From assembly GCF_019799925.1 (NCBI RefSeq), contig NZ_JABGCG010000014.1, forward strand, positions 79,237-143,236: a DNA stretch of 64,000 nt, read 5' to 3'. The DNA is from Blastococcus sp. CPCC 205250. GTDB taxonomy: Bacteria > Actinomycetota > Actinomycetes > Mycobacteriales > Geodermatophilaceae. Every line of letters begins with the position of its first letter. The first letter of the stretch is position 1. Shown one piece after another: positions 9,586 through 17,999 of the stretch. Both the position numbers and the translations under genes were made by a program. Under the pieces are notes generated by a model. That model was not told where the DNA came from. It worked only from the letters and a program-made list of their open reading frames with translations, and did no database searches.

Positions 9586-11781
9586 GTGACGCATTGGGTG
9601 GGCTCGATCTCCTATGAGCAGCGCGACAACTGGGAGATCTGTAAGGACGAGTCGGTCTTCGGCTCGAACACGACGCGGGCGCTCAGCGTGCGCGCCGGCG
9701 ATGAGCTGTTCATCTGGGGCTCCCGGCAGGGATGGCTCGCTCGGTGCCGCGCCACGGCTGATGCGCGGCGACCGAGCGACATCGCAGACGTGCCGTGGCC
9801 TGATCCGGAGCAGTACGTCGCGCTCATCCCCATCGAGATCCTCGACGAACCAGCTGAGCCGCTCGCCATGCCGGGAGCGCGCATCAAGGACGACGTCGGA
9901 ATCGACACGGTGCAGCTGCCGCAGTTTCCACGGATCGACGTCCAGCACGCTGAGCGACTAACCGTCCTCCTGGGTGAGGAGTACCGGTCACACGTCCGGA
10001 CCGAACGCGCTCCCGCGCCGGTGGTCGACGAGCCAGTGCTTCGGGAGCTCGACGAGCTTAGGGTCGATCGTCAACTCGGCCGACCTGCGCCGTACCAGCA
10101 GGTGCTGCTCCTCTGGGCCATCTCGGAGGCAGTTCGCGGTGAGGATCGGCTACGGCCCTTCTCCGCCGTCGGCGACCGACTCCGTTCTCTGTTGCGTCCC
10201 TTCGCGGTGGGGGAGACCGCGCCCGACCCGGAGTTGCCGTGGATTGCGCTGCGGAGGTCGTCGTGGTGGCAACTGTCTCCTGAGCCGAGCGGTCCGGTCA
10301 GCCGTGGGGGTAGGGACTTCGTCCGCCTGGAAGACCCAGTGGGCGGTGTGTCCAGCGAGCTCTATCGCCGGGTCCGCGCGGATGTCTCCTTCCGGGAACG
10401 AGCCGTTGAGAAGCTGACTGGACCGCTGGCCCGTCACCCGGCTCTGGACACGACGCTTGCGTCGCTGTTCTCCGCGGCGCCGGCCAGCGTCGACGCCGAC
10501 CCGGAGGCAACTGGACTGCTTCGTGATCTCGTGAGTCGGCCGATCACCACAGTGTCGGGGCAGGTCAACGAGGTCCTCCGAGTTGAGCCACCCCTGGTCA
10601 TCGTCGCGACGACGCGGTCGCCGGAGGGCCAGCCCGTCCCGATCGCAGACGTGCAGCGTGCGCTGGACCTGCTCAGTCGAGACGGCGCAGTCACGATCGA
10701 CGTCCCGACGCTCGGTCATCGAAGTTCCTTTATCGGTGCCGTCCTCCTCGCTCGAGGAAACGTCACGGTGAGCGGATCGCCGCCCGTCCTATCCCTTGTC
10801 GACGGAGGCGCGGCCGCTGGAGGCGGCGCGAACGTCGACAACGACCAGCCAACCGCTTCCCCCCCCGATGCTCCGGGTCGGGAGACAGGACGTCGCTCGA
10901 CGTCGGGCCGGTACTTCGGAGAGCTGCCTGGTATCCCCGTCGGGACGACGTGGGCCACGCGCGCCGAGGTGGCTCAAGCTGGGGTCCATCGGCCGAACCA
11001 GAGCGGGATCAGTGGCACGCGGGCCGAAGGCGCTGACTCCATCGTCGTCAGCGGCGGCTATGAGGACGACAGCGATGACGGTGACGAGATCCTGTACACC
11101 GGAGCTGGCGGCAACGACCCGGCAACGGGTAAGCAGGTCGCCGATCAAGCGCTCGACCAGCCCGGCAACGCAGGTCTTGTCACGAGCCAGATCCAGGGCC
11201 TCCCGGTCCGCGTCATCCGAGGGGCCAAGGGTAATCCGGCGCACTCACCGGCATCCGGCTACCGCTACGACGGTCTCTACCGAGTCGCTGACCACTGGAG
11301 CCATGTCGGAAAGAGTGGCTTCCGTGTTTGGCAGTTCCGCCTGGTGCGGCTCTCAGTCCTGGAGGAGGTCCCGTACGTCCCTGAGGGGAATGTGCCGGTC
11401 GGAAGTCGCCGGCCCAGGACCTCGCAGGGAGTCACAACTCGCGTGGTCCGGGACACGACCGTGTCGCGGTTCGTGAAGCGGCTTTATGGCGACGCCTGCC
11501 AGGTCTGCGGCGTGCGACTGGAGATCCCCGGTGGAGCGCTGTCTGAGGGTGCGCACATCCGCGCCCTGGGGCGGCCGCACAACGGCCCGGACACCATCGA
11601 CAACGTCCTGTGTCTCTGCCCGAACCACCACACGCTCTTCGATGGAGGCGGCATCTACATCAGCGACGACCTCGAGGTGCACGACCACCAGGGATCGGTG
11701 ATACGGGTGCTGAAGAGGGACGCCGGGCATCCCATCGATGTCGAGCACCTCAGGGCGCACCGTGAGCGTTGGGGGTACTGA
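9586..11781 (+). CDS. McrA-type (type IV) modification-dependent endonuclease: EVE - sulfur-binding-like - SRA - HNH
   Basis: A 731-residue multidomain enzyme. Residues 1-105 look like an EVE/PUA-type reader ('NWEICKDESVFGS', 'VRAGDELFIWGS'). Residues ~165-290 resemble the phosphorothioate-binding domain of ScoMcrA ('PAPYQQVLLLWAIS'). Residues ~335-400 form a small unassigned domain with 'RSSFIGAVLLA'. Residues ~444-590 are a clear SAD/SRA domain ('FGELPGIPVGTTW', 'SGYRYDGLYRV'). Residues ~620-700 are an HNH nuclease ('CQVCG', 'GAHIRALG', 'LCLCPNHH'). Streptomyces ScoMcrA cleaves phosphorothioated or 5-methylcytosine DNA; an added EVE reader makes this one larger than that enzyme. The start is a GTG at 9586, where the EVE strand begins. 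It should restrict modified incoming DNA; specificity is inference. Confidence 0.9.
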   Translation: MTHWVGSISYEQRDNWEICKDESVFGSNTTRALSVRAGDELFIWGSRQGWLARCRATADARRPSDIADVPWPDPEQYVALIPIEILDEPAEPLAMPGARIKDDVGIDTVQLPQFPRIDVQHAERLTVLLGEEYRSHVRTERAPAPVVDEPVLRELDELRVDRQLGRPAPYQQVLLLWAISEAVRGEDRLRPFSAVGDRLRSLLRPFAVGETAPDPELPWIALRRSSWWQLSPEPSGPVSRGGRDFVRLEDPVGGVSSELYRRVRADVSFRERAVEKLTGPLARHPALDTTLASLFSAAPASVDADPEATGLLRDLVSRPITTVSGQVNEVLRVEPPLVIVATTRSPEGQPVPIADVQRALDLLSRDGAVTIDVPTLGHRSSFIGAVLLARGNVTVSGSPPVLSLVDGGAAAGGGANVDNDQPTASPPDAPGRETGRRSTSGRYFGELPGIPVGTTWATRAEVAQAGVHRPNQSGISGTRAEGADSIVVSGGYEDDSDDGDEILYTGAGGNDPATGKQVADQALDQPGNAGLVTSQIQGLPVRVIRGAKGNPAHSPASGYRYDGLYRVADHWSHVGKSGFRVWQFRLVRLSVLEEVPYVPEGNVPVGSRRPRTSQGVTTRVVRDTTVSRFVKRLYGDACQVCGVRLEIPGGALSEGAHIRALGRPHNGPDTIDNVLCLCPNHHTLFDGGGIYISDDLEVHDHQGSVIRVLKRDAGHPIDVEHLRAHRERWGY

Positions 11782-11833
11782 GCGGCGGGCAAGCCGACAT
11801 GGCTCAACTCGGTCCCCGGGACACAAGGCGCTT

Positions 11834-12673
11834 CTACGTCGGGAGGAAGCTTGTAGGACTTTGCTCGCCCCGTGCCACGGCTCCCACGTCGAGGCCGCGG
11901 CTGACGTAGATCTGATCGAACGTCCGCAGGGGTTCCATCCCTGTGGGATGCGGTAGGTAGACGACCAGTCGCGCGCGGGTTCCAAGCGTCCGCACCGCCA
12001 TGCTGCGGAGCGGATCGGACAACATCGATGCTCGACCACCAAAGCCGGCGGGGAGCTCCCAGAGGGGCTGCACGCGGTCTCGCGCCTTGCCGCCGAGCAC
12101 GACGATTAGGGCGGCTGGACTGAGAGTGATCACCCGATCTAGGTGGAGGGCCGCACAGAGAGCGGATGCCCCTGCGACTCCGCGCTCGCGCTTGCTCTTG
12201 CAGTGCACGACCTCGGTCATGCAGTAGTCGGCCTCGGGGGTCGCCTCCCGCCGCAGAAGCTCCTGAGCGCGCTTGCGCACTCCGACCCAGAAGGCGACCT
12301 TTCTGGCGCTAAGCCCGCCGCTCATGGTCCTGAAGCGACCCTCCGGCGTGGCGGGGGAATCGGCCTCGTTCCCGAAGCGACGCAAGAAGAAGGCGCCCAT
12401 GCGCTCGTTCGACCACTCCGCCAGGGGGTAACGCTCGACGCTGGCACCGCTCTGGTGATCGCCTGCCTCGCTCAGGCTGGGGTTGCTGGAGAGGAAGAGG
12501 ATTCGACCTCTTTCGAGGTCGCCTGCCCAGGGCTCAGGGACGTGCCGAGCGGCGCCCGATCCCTCTTGTACGCCGACCACCATGGCACAGGGGTGTTTGC
12601 TGTTCGCCTCCGCGAGGGGCAGCTCCTTGCAGCGGGCGATGTCCAGGGCAAGGGCCTGAGCCGGCTCGCTCAT
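11834..12673 (-). CDS. Uracil-DNA glycosylase-superfamily-like protein
   Basis: The 279-residue product has the layout of divergent UDG-fold proteins: an early strand 'RILFLSSNPS' in place of the usual GxxPG loop, a central region with 'CMTEVVHCKSKRERG', a strand 'AALIVVLGGKARD', and a late loop 'VVYLPHPTG' matching the UDG motif with an invariant His. Such relatives occur in defence islands and are often of unknown substrate. It faces the McrA-type gene tail to tail, 52 bases apart. The ATG at 12673 is the only good start. Glycosylase activity is not certain because the catalytic Asp/Asn of motif 1 is not clearly present. Confidence 0.65.
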   Translation of the reverse strand: MSEPAQALALDIARCKELPLAEANSKHPCAMVVGVQEGSGAARHVPEPWAGDLERGRILFLSSNPSLSEAGDHQSGASVERYPLAEWSNERMGAFFLRRFGNEADSPATPEGRFRTMSGGLSARKVAFWVGVRKRAQELLRREATPEADYCMTEVVHCKSKRERGVAGASALCAALHLDRVITLSPAALIVVLGGKARDRVQPLWELPAGFGGRASMLSDPLRSMAVRTLGTRARLVVYLPHPTGMEPLRTFDQIYVSRGLDVGAVARGEQSPTSFLPT

Positions 12674-12915
12674 CGGATCCCCCGCCTTGAATCTGCAGTT
12701 ACGGACCGCACTCGGAGGGCGTCCAGCTCGACCGGTAGATGCAGCGGGACAATGACAATCACGGCACTCGTTCCTCCCTAGACGGATGCAGCTTGCTGCC
12801 GAACGGCAGCCATGGGTGTGGCGACGGCGCGACCCTCACTCGAAGGGCCTCCCCCCTCAGCGCATGCTGAGTCAGGAGCTGCGGCTCCCCTCCCGTATGG
12901 CGAACACGCATGCGT

Positions 12916-13383
12916 TCATCCGCACACCGGGCACGCGCCGCTGGGCGTGAGTGCGTAGAAGTGCGTCGGGCAGATGCTTGGCGGCTTCTCGCCCTTCTTG
13001 GCGGCGGAGCCGTTGCCGATGCTCGACTTCGGGCCGGTGGCCCGCCAGGCGACCGCCTCGTGTGCGATGCCGAGGACGGCGTCCGCGGCACCGGCGAGGC
13101 CGTCGGCGCTCACGTGCCAGTAGGTCGTCGCCGGGGTCTTGGCGTCCAGGGTGGAGCCGGGCACCAGGTCCACGACCTCGGGCGCGCGCTCGGGCGGCAG
13201 AGCGATGGAGACCCAGGTCCGGTGCAGGTAGACCGCCACCGCGCCCTCCATCGACGGCCGCAGGCTCAAGTACGGACCCTGGCGATCGGACTCGACAGCG
13301 GTCCGCTCCGCCAGCGCGTTGGCCAGGTCGCGGACCTGAGGCGTGGGGGACAGGTCGTCGAGGTGCTCCTGCAGGGTGCTCAT
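12916..13383 (-). CDS. Small zinc-finger protein sharing a module with the divergent Nudix regulator
   Basis: 155 residues, last gene of the ARPP-1 operon; its ATG overlaps the preceding stop (ATGA). The central part 'GPYLSLRPS...VAVYLHRTWVSIAL...YWHVSADGLAG' matches the C-terminal ~85 residues of the Nudix regulator at 16686 ('YVSLHPADG', 'VAVYVHKRRLSIPL', 'RTWHVHVSAEALAD'). The tail 'CPTHFYALTPSGACPVCG' is a putative zinc knuckle, also present in the protein at 25577 ('CEKHHVLRARNGSCGMCF'). The N-terminus is helical. No catalytic motif is recognised. The repeated module may bind a nucleotide or an acceptor protein, but that is a guess. Confidence 0.8.
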   Translation of the reverse strand: MSTLQEHLDDLSPTPQVRDLANALAERTAVESDRQGPYLSLRPSMEGAVAVYLHRTWVSIALPPERAPEVVDLVPGSTLDAKTPATTYWHVSADGLAGAADAVLGIAHEAVAWRATGPKSSIGNGSAAKKGEKPPSICPTHFYALTPSGACPVCG

Positions 13384-14804
13384 CGCGGTCCTCCGTGCTC
13401 GTTGCGGGTCCGCTCGGCGAGGCGCTCGAGCGCGGCGGTGAAGCTGGCGTTCCACAGGCCCAGGTGCGGCCAGCGGTCGGCGACGTGCGCCGTGGCCTCC
13501 TCGACCGTCATGCCCTGCTCGCGCACCAGGTAGCCGCGCAGGACCAGCCCGGTGCGGGAGGCGCCGCCGTGGCAGTGCACGAGGAGCCGGTGGCCCTCGT
13601 CGTGGAGGGCCTTCATGTCGTCGAGGACGTCGGCGAGCATGACGTCGAGGTCGGCGTTGTACTCGTTGTCGGCGATGTAGGCCATGCGGTGCACGGTGTG
13701 CGGGAACGGCTCGCCGAGCCGGCACAGGGAGATGACGGCGAAGTCGGGATCGCTGTAGCGGGCGCCGTCGAGGTTGCCGGCCCAGATGCCGGGCAGGACC
13801 TCGGCGGGGCCGATCCGCGGGATGACGCCGGGGTTGTAGCTCTGCTGGACGCCGGAGTCCAGCGCTGCGGCGAGCTGCTGCAGGTCGGCCAGCCGCCAGA
13901 CGCGGTCGCCGTGGCCGGGGACGTGGCCGTGCACCGCAGAGGCCCAGCGCGACGGGATGCCGCCCATCCCGTAGACGGCGCCGGCCAGGCCGCCGGCCAC
14001 GCAGGCGACGGTGTCGGTGTCCCCGCCGAGGTCGATGACCAGGCGCAGCACGTCGGCGAAGTCCGTGCCCTGACGCAGCGCCCACACCGCCTGCCCGAGC
14101 GTCGGCCACACCGCGCCGTTGCGCTCGGTCGCCTGGTCCGGCGTCCAGTCGGGCGCGAGCACGGTGGCCCAGCGGTCGCGGTGCTCGGGTGCGACGAGCT
14201 GGAGCGCCGCGGGGATCGCCGCCAGCGGGTCGCCGCCGTCGAGCGCCACCCGCATCAGCTCGTGGAAGACCGCGCAGCCCTCACCGGCCGAGGGGTCGCC
14301 GTGGGTGAGTGCGGAGATCCGCCGGGCGGCGTCCATGGTGGCCGCGGTGCCGTCCTTGGCGAACCGGATCGCCGCCGGGGTCGTGCGCATCAGGGAGCCG
14401 TTGCCGGCCGCGTGCCCGGAGCGGGCGAAGTGCTCGGCCGCGGCGACGTCCCACGGCCGGCCGGAGCCGAGGACGGCGCGGGTCTGGTTGCCGATGTCCG
14501 GCGGGTTCGCTGACGCCCACGCGCGGAACCGGTCGAAGACGTCGGCCTCGTCCAGGCCGCCGCGGTCGACCAGCGACCCGGCGACCAGCAGCGCCATCTG
14601 GGTGTCGTCGGTGAACTCGCCCGGCTCCCAGCCCAGCGACCCGCCGCCGCACATCTCCGTCCGCGCCCCGCGGGCCGGCACCGGGAAGCGGGCGCTGAAG
14701 GCCCCAGGCGGACCGAACCCGAACGGCGCACCGAGCGCGTCGCCCACAGCCGAGCCGACGAGCGCACCCGCGGCGCGGGACGACCGGTAGATTTCCGCGG
14801 TCAT
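13380..14804 (-). CDS. ADP-ribosylglycohydrolase fused to a cysteine-based phosphatase (copy 1)
   Basis: 474 residues. Residues 1-~300 are an ADP-ribosylglycohydrolase/DraG fold: 'GALVGSAVGDALGAPF', 'EFTDDTQMAL' and 'DLGGDTDTVACVAGGLAGA', which carry the Asp/Thr ligands of the dinuclear metal site. Residues ~330-470 are a dual-specificity/tyrosine phosphatase: 'GNLDGARYSDPDFAVISLC' and the P-loop 'VHCHGGASRTG' (HC-x5-R). The family removes ADP-ribose from proteins or processes related nucleotides; the phosphatase half may act on the released phospho-ribose. The ATG at 14804 overlaps the preceding stop by four bases; the frame is open further upstream but antisense-like. A close paralogue lies at 34418-35821. 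Substrate is unknown. Confidence 0.93.
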   Translation of the reverse strand: MTAEIYRSSRAAGALVGSAVGDALGAPFGFGPPGAFSARFPVPARGARTEMCGGGSLGWEPGEFTDDTQMALLVAGSLVDRGGLDEADVFDRFRAWASANPPDIGNQTRAVLGSGRPWDVAAAEHFARSGHAAGNGSLMRTTPAAIRFAKDGTAATMDAARRISALTHGDPSAGEGCAVFHELMRVALDGGDPLAAIPAALQLVAPEHRDRWATVLAPDWTPDQATERNGAVWPTLGQAVWALRQGTDFADVLRLVIDLGGDTDTVACVAGGLAGAVYGMGGIPSRWASAVHGHVPGHGDRVWRLADLQQLAAALDSGVQQSYNPGVIPRIGPAEVLPGIWAGNLDGARYSDPDFAVISLCRLGEPFPHTVHRMAYIADNEYNADLDVMLADVLDDMKALHDEGHRLLVHCHGGASRTGLVLRGYLVREQGMTVEEATAHVADRWPHLGLWNASFTAALERLAERTRNEHGGPR

Positions 14805-15733
14805 GCAGTCCTCTTCACGGATCGGGAGGTCGGTCGGGGGGCGGCGGTGAAGCCGAGGTCGGCCAGGGAGGCGAACGTCGCGCCCGGGAGCCGGCTGAGT
14901 GCCGTGCGGGCGTCGGGATCGAGGGTGCTGCCGACCACCAGGCCGAGAGGTGGCGCCTCGCCGGGGTAGACCTCGGCGAGCTCTGCCATGTAGTCGGCCA
15001 GCTGGTGCTCGACCGCCGCGAGGTGGACCCGCCCTTGCTTGAGCTCGACGACGATCAGGCGGCCCGTCGACGTCCGGAAGACAAGGTCGGGCCGTCGGCG
15101 GCTCGGCAGCCGGAGCTCCTTGGACACGAGCCGGAGGCGGGGGAGGCCGACCCGCTCGAAGCGGTCCGGCTCCTCCACGAGGCACTGCTGGATGTCGCTC
15201 TCGCGCCGGAAGACGTGCATCCTCCCCGCGAGCAGCTCGCTGGACGCCGCGCCCAGCTGCGTCAGCAGCCGCCGCCAGACACGGTCGGGGACGGGGTGGA
15301 CACCCCCGCGGAAGCTGATCCGCAGCGCGCTCCACCCGGTGAGGGACGCGTCCTCGCGCATTGCCCCGATCGTCAAGGGCCGCTCGAAGCACTGCAGCAC
15401 GACGTAGTCGCAGGCGGCGTCGCTCCGGGCCGGCGGGAGGCCGTGCCCAGGCTCGACCGGGAACGCGTCGGTCGTGGCCTGTACCAGGTAGGCGATGTCG
15501 CTGTGCGGCGCCGTCCGGTAGATCAGCGCCCGGTCGCCGGCGCGGGTGTCGGGGGAGCAGGTCCACCACCCGCGGTCACCGACCTCGCGGACGGTGGCGT
15601 CGGACTCCCGGATCACCCAGAGCCACCGGCCGGACGACGTCGTGTGCTCTGCTTCCGAGACGGCGGCAGTGGCGCTGCGACGCCTCCACCGGCTGCGGAC
15701 AGCGGTCAGGACCCGGCGCGGGATCGTGGTCAT
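14801..15733 (-). CDS. EVE-like domain plus NucS/DUF91-like nuclease domain
   Basis: 310 residues with two recognisable parts. Residues ~35-150 resemble an EVE/PUA reader ('GRWLWVIRES', 'WWTCSPDTRAGDRALIYR'). Residues ~185-290 resemble the NucS/EndoMS-type PD-(D/E)XK nuclease: 'RRRPDLVFRTSTGRLIVVEL' supplies the D and E of D-x(n)-E-x-K, followed at once by 'KQGRVHLAAVEHQLADYMAE' with the family Q/Y helix. NucS-type enzymes cleave mismatched or branched DNA; coupling to EVE suggests reading of a modified base. The ATG overlaps the ARPP-1 stop by one base within ATGA. It could be an effector of the operon; this is inference. Confidence 0.8.
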   Translation of the reverse strand: MTTIPRRVLTAVRSRWRRRSATAAVSEAEHTTSSGRWLWVIRESDATVREVGDRGWWTCSPDTRAGDRALIYRTAPHSDIAYLVQATTDAFPVEPGHGLPPARSDAACDYVVLQCFERPLTIGAMREDASLTGWSALRISFRGGVHPVPDRVWRRLLTQLGAASSELLAGRMHVFRRESDIQQCLVEEPDRFERVGLPRLRLVSKELRLPSRRRPDLVFRTSTGRLIVVELKQGRVHLAAVEHQLADYMAELAEVYPGEAPPLGLVVGSTLDPDARTALSRLPGATFASLADLGFTAAPRPTSRSVKRTA

Positions 15734-16578
15734 CAGGCCTCCAGGGCGACGGCGGTCAGGTGAATGGTGCGGTCGCGCCAGCGGACGGCGTCCACACGCG
15801 TCCGGCTGCTACCGCGAAGGAGTGACGCGAGGCCCGCCGGCCCGGCCGGCGAGAGCGGGGTGCGCTCGATCCGCTCCGCGAACGCGCGGGCCAGCGCGGC
15901 GGGGGTGCGGACCTCGGGCCGGCCGAGGGAGTCCATGGTCGCCGCGTGCAGCAGGGCCGACCAGTGCGCCGCGAGGGACCTGCCCGAGTCGAACAGCTCC
16001 AAGGAGACGGGCCGCCCCGCGATGCCGACGAGCACGCCGCGCTGGCCGGCCAGCGGCCGCAGCCCGCGGGTGAGGTCGCGCGCCACCGGCGCGGTGATGT
16101 CGAGCCGGTCGGCGAGCGACTCGGTGGGGGAGGAGCCGGCCACCGCGGCGTACCCGCGCACCAGGTCCCACACCTCGTGCTGGGACTCGACCGCCCGCAT
16201 CACCCCGACCGGGGCCCGGCGCGCACGGCGCTGGTGGACCGTGCTGCCGTGCCAGCGGCCCTGCTCGACGCAGACGACCGGCTGGACCGTCGGCCGGCCC
16301 GGCGCCAGGAGCGTCGTGGCGGCCAAAGCCCGGGTCTGCCATCCGCCCTCAAGGAGCTCGCCGGCCAGCAGCAGCGCGGGCCGGTTCCCGCGGTTGGTGA
16401 CGATCAGCTCCTCGACCACCGGGCTGCCGGCCCGCTCGGCCGCGTCCACCGCGGCGGCTCTGCCCGTCAGATAGCCACCGGAGGACGGCGCGCCGTCCGT
16501 CCACACCGGAAACAGGGTGAGCCCGCCACGGGTCGTGCCCTGACCGACGTGCAAGCGGACCTCGAGGGAGACGTTCAT
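15733..16578 (-). CDS. ARPP-1 family protein
   Basis: 281 residues matching the ARPP-1 domain (named for association with ADP-ribosylglycohydrolases and rhodanese/phosphatase-like proteins). Seen: 'LTLFPVW' near the N-terminus, the family core 'LIVTNRGNRPALLLAGELLEGG' without its flanks, split here as 'NRGNRPALLLAGE' and 'LLEGGWQTRAL', and 'VEQGRWHGS'. Its biochemistry is unknown; comparative genomics in the literature places it with NAD+/ADP-ribose metabolism. It is the first gene of a four-gene operon; the ATG at 16578 has 'GGAGGTT' seven bases upstream. The divergent NrtR-like gene probably controls it. Confidence 0.85.
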   Translation of the reverse strand: MNVSLEVRLHVGQGTTRGGLTLFPVWTDGAPSSGGYLTGRAAAVDAAERAGSPVVEELIVTNRGNRPALLLAGELLEGGWQTRALAATTLLAPGRPTVQPVVCVEQGRWHGSTVHQRRARRAPVGVMRAVESQHEVWDLVRGYAAVAGSSPTESLADRLDITAPVARDLTRGLRPLAGQRGVLVGIAGRPVSLELFDSGRSLAAHWSALLHAATMDSLGRPEVRTPAALARAFAERIERTPLSPAGPAGLASLLRGSSRTRVDAVRWRDRTIHLTAVALEA

Positions 16579-16685
16579 GGCAACCTCCGTTGTATCGCTC
16601 GAACATGAGCGAAATGAGCTGACGACTCAGCCGTGCGGGTGGTGGGGATGAGCGGAGTTTACACTTACCTCATGTCTGCGTCAAT
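16579..16685. promoter_or_regulatory. Divergent control region of the ARPP-1 operon and its Nudix regulator
   Basis: The only gap between the two divergent units. It contains an inverted repeat TCGCTC-N6-GAGCGA at 16595-16612 and three copies of ATGAGC (16605, 16613, 16647 approx.). On the plus strand TTTACA at about 16651 is followed 17 bases later by TCAATA, a possible promoter so close to the regulator start that the transcript would be nearly leaderless. Binding by the Nudix regulator is inferred from the NrtR paradigm. Confidence 0.45.
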
Positions 16686-17849
16686 ATGGGCGGCATGGTC
16701 ACCTCGGAGTACAGGGACTCAGCCGGGCGCAGGCTCATCGACTACCCGCGTCCCTCGGTCGCCGTGGACACCGCGGTCCTCACCGTCGACGGCGATGAGC
16801 TCGTCGTCCTCGAGGTCCACCGCGACGACGCGGATGCCTGGGCCCTGCCCGGGACCTTCCTGCACGAGGCTGAGCGGCTGCGCGATGCGGTACTCCGCTC
16901 GCTGCGCGACAAGGTCGGCCTTGCCGGGTACCAGCTCGCCGGGGTGTCCATCGAGCAGTTGAGGGTCTTCGACGAGCCCCGCCGCGACCCGCGCGGCTGG
17001 GTCCTGTCGGTCACCCATGTCGCCGTCCTCCGGCGGGACCTCCTCGACGTCACCTCCTCGGCCGAGGGGGACCGGCTCCGCTTCCAGCCGGTGGACGCGG
17101 CCGGCGACCTGGCCTTCGACCACCCGGCGATCGTCGCGGCCGCCGCGGAGCACGTGCGCCGGCGGTACGCGGCGCACCCCGACCCGGACGGGCTGCTGGA
17201 GGAGCCCTTCACCATCCGGGAGCTGTACGACCTGCACATGGCCGTCGCGCCGCGGACGGGTCCCGGGCAGGCGCGGCCGTCGATCGACACGTTCCGGCGG
17301 TACATGACGCGTGACGGCCTCATCGAGGACACCGGGCTGACCACGGCGGACCGCAAGGCCGAGAGGACGGCAACGCTCGGCGCTCCGGCCAGGCTGTACC
17401 GGCGGGCCGGCGGGCAGCCCGACCTCGTCGACGTCCTGGGTGTCCGGCCGGTGCGCCCGGAACGGGCCCGTACGGAACGTCGTCCCCTCGAAGCCGGCGG
17501 CCTGGCCGGCCGACTGGCGGCGGAGGGCGTCGTCCCTGCGATCGTCGACGTCGTCGTCGCGCTCTCCGAGCGGACGCCGGTCGTCGCCGCGGCCCGACCC
17601 AATTACGTGTCGCTCCACCCCGCCGACGGGAGGCCGGTGGCGGTGTACGTGCACAAGCGCCGGCTCTCCATCCCCCTCGACCCGTCCGACGCGCAGTCCT
17701 TCGCCGGCGAGGAGCCGACCGTCCGGGTGCAGGAGGTCTCGAGTCGGACGTGGCACGTGCACGTCTCCGCCGAGGCGCTCGCCGATCCCGCCGTCCGACG
17801 CCGGACCGTGGCCTGGTCGGAGAGAGCCGTTCACCGGGCGCAGGCCTGA
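16686..17849 (+). CDS. NrtR-like regulator: inactive Nudix domain, winged helix, C-terminal shared module
   Basis: 387 residues. Residues ~15-130 are Nudix-like: 'WALPGTFLHEAERLRDAVLR' then 'SLRDKVGL', where the catalytic RE-x2-EE of true Nudix hydrolases is degraded to RS-x2-DK, so it should sense rather than hydrolyse. Residues ~175-240 are a winged helix of the NrtR type ('FTIRELYDLHMAV', 'FRRYMTRDGLI'). Residues ~295-387 carry the 'VAVYVHKRRLSIPL' module shared with the small protein at 12916. NrtR regulators respond to ADP-ribose or related NAD+ products. The start is ATG 16686 or 16695. It is divergent from the ARPP-1 operon, its likely target. Confidence 0.85.
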   Translation: MGGMVTSEYRDSAGRRLIDYPRPSVAVDTAVLTVDGDELVVLEVHRDDADAWALPGTFLHEAERLRDAVLRSLRDKVGLAGYQLAGVSIEQLRVFDEPRRDPRGWVLSVTHVAVLRRDLLDVTSSAEGDRLRFQPVDAAGDLAFDHPAIVAAAAEHVRRRYAAHPDPDGLLEEPFTIRELYDLHMAVAPRTGPGQARPSIDTFRRYMTRDGLIEDTGLTTADRKAERTATLGAPARLYRRAGGQPDLVDVLGVRPVRPERARTERRPLEAGGLAGRLAAEGVVPAIVDVVVALSERTPVVAAARPNYVSLHPADGRPVAVYVHKRRLSIPLDPSDAQSFAGEEPTVRVQEVSSRTWHVHVSAEALADPAVRRRTVAWSERAVHRAQA

Positions 17850-17999
17850 CGCCGTCACTGACCGTGCCGGTCGACGGCGGGGTGACACACGAACGGACGG
17901 CAGGGTCTCGCATCACCGGGATGTCGGGGTTCGCCATGTAAGGCTGCCGCAGCGGCCGCCCCTCGGTGGCCTGCCCAGCCGTCGTCCTCGGACCAAGGC

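Noticed and set aside
12700..12785. tRNA-like stretch 'AGCTCGACCGGTAGATGCAG' near a CGTTC box, at the edge of the defence region (possible attachment site)
   Set aside because: Acceptor, anticodon and T stems do not pair; no CCA-proximal stem or second copy is seen, so it is not called as a tRNA or att site.
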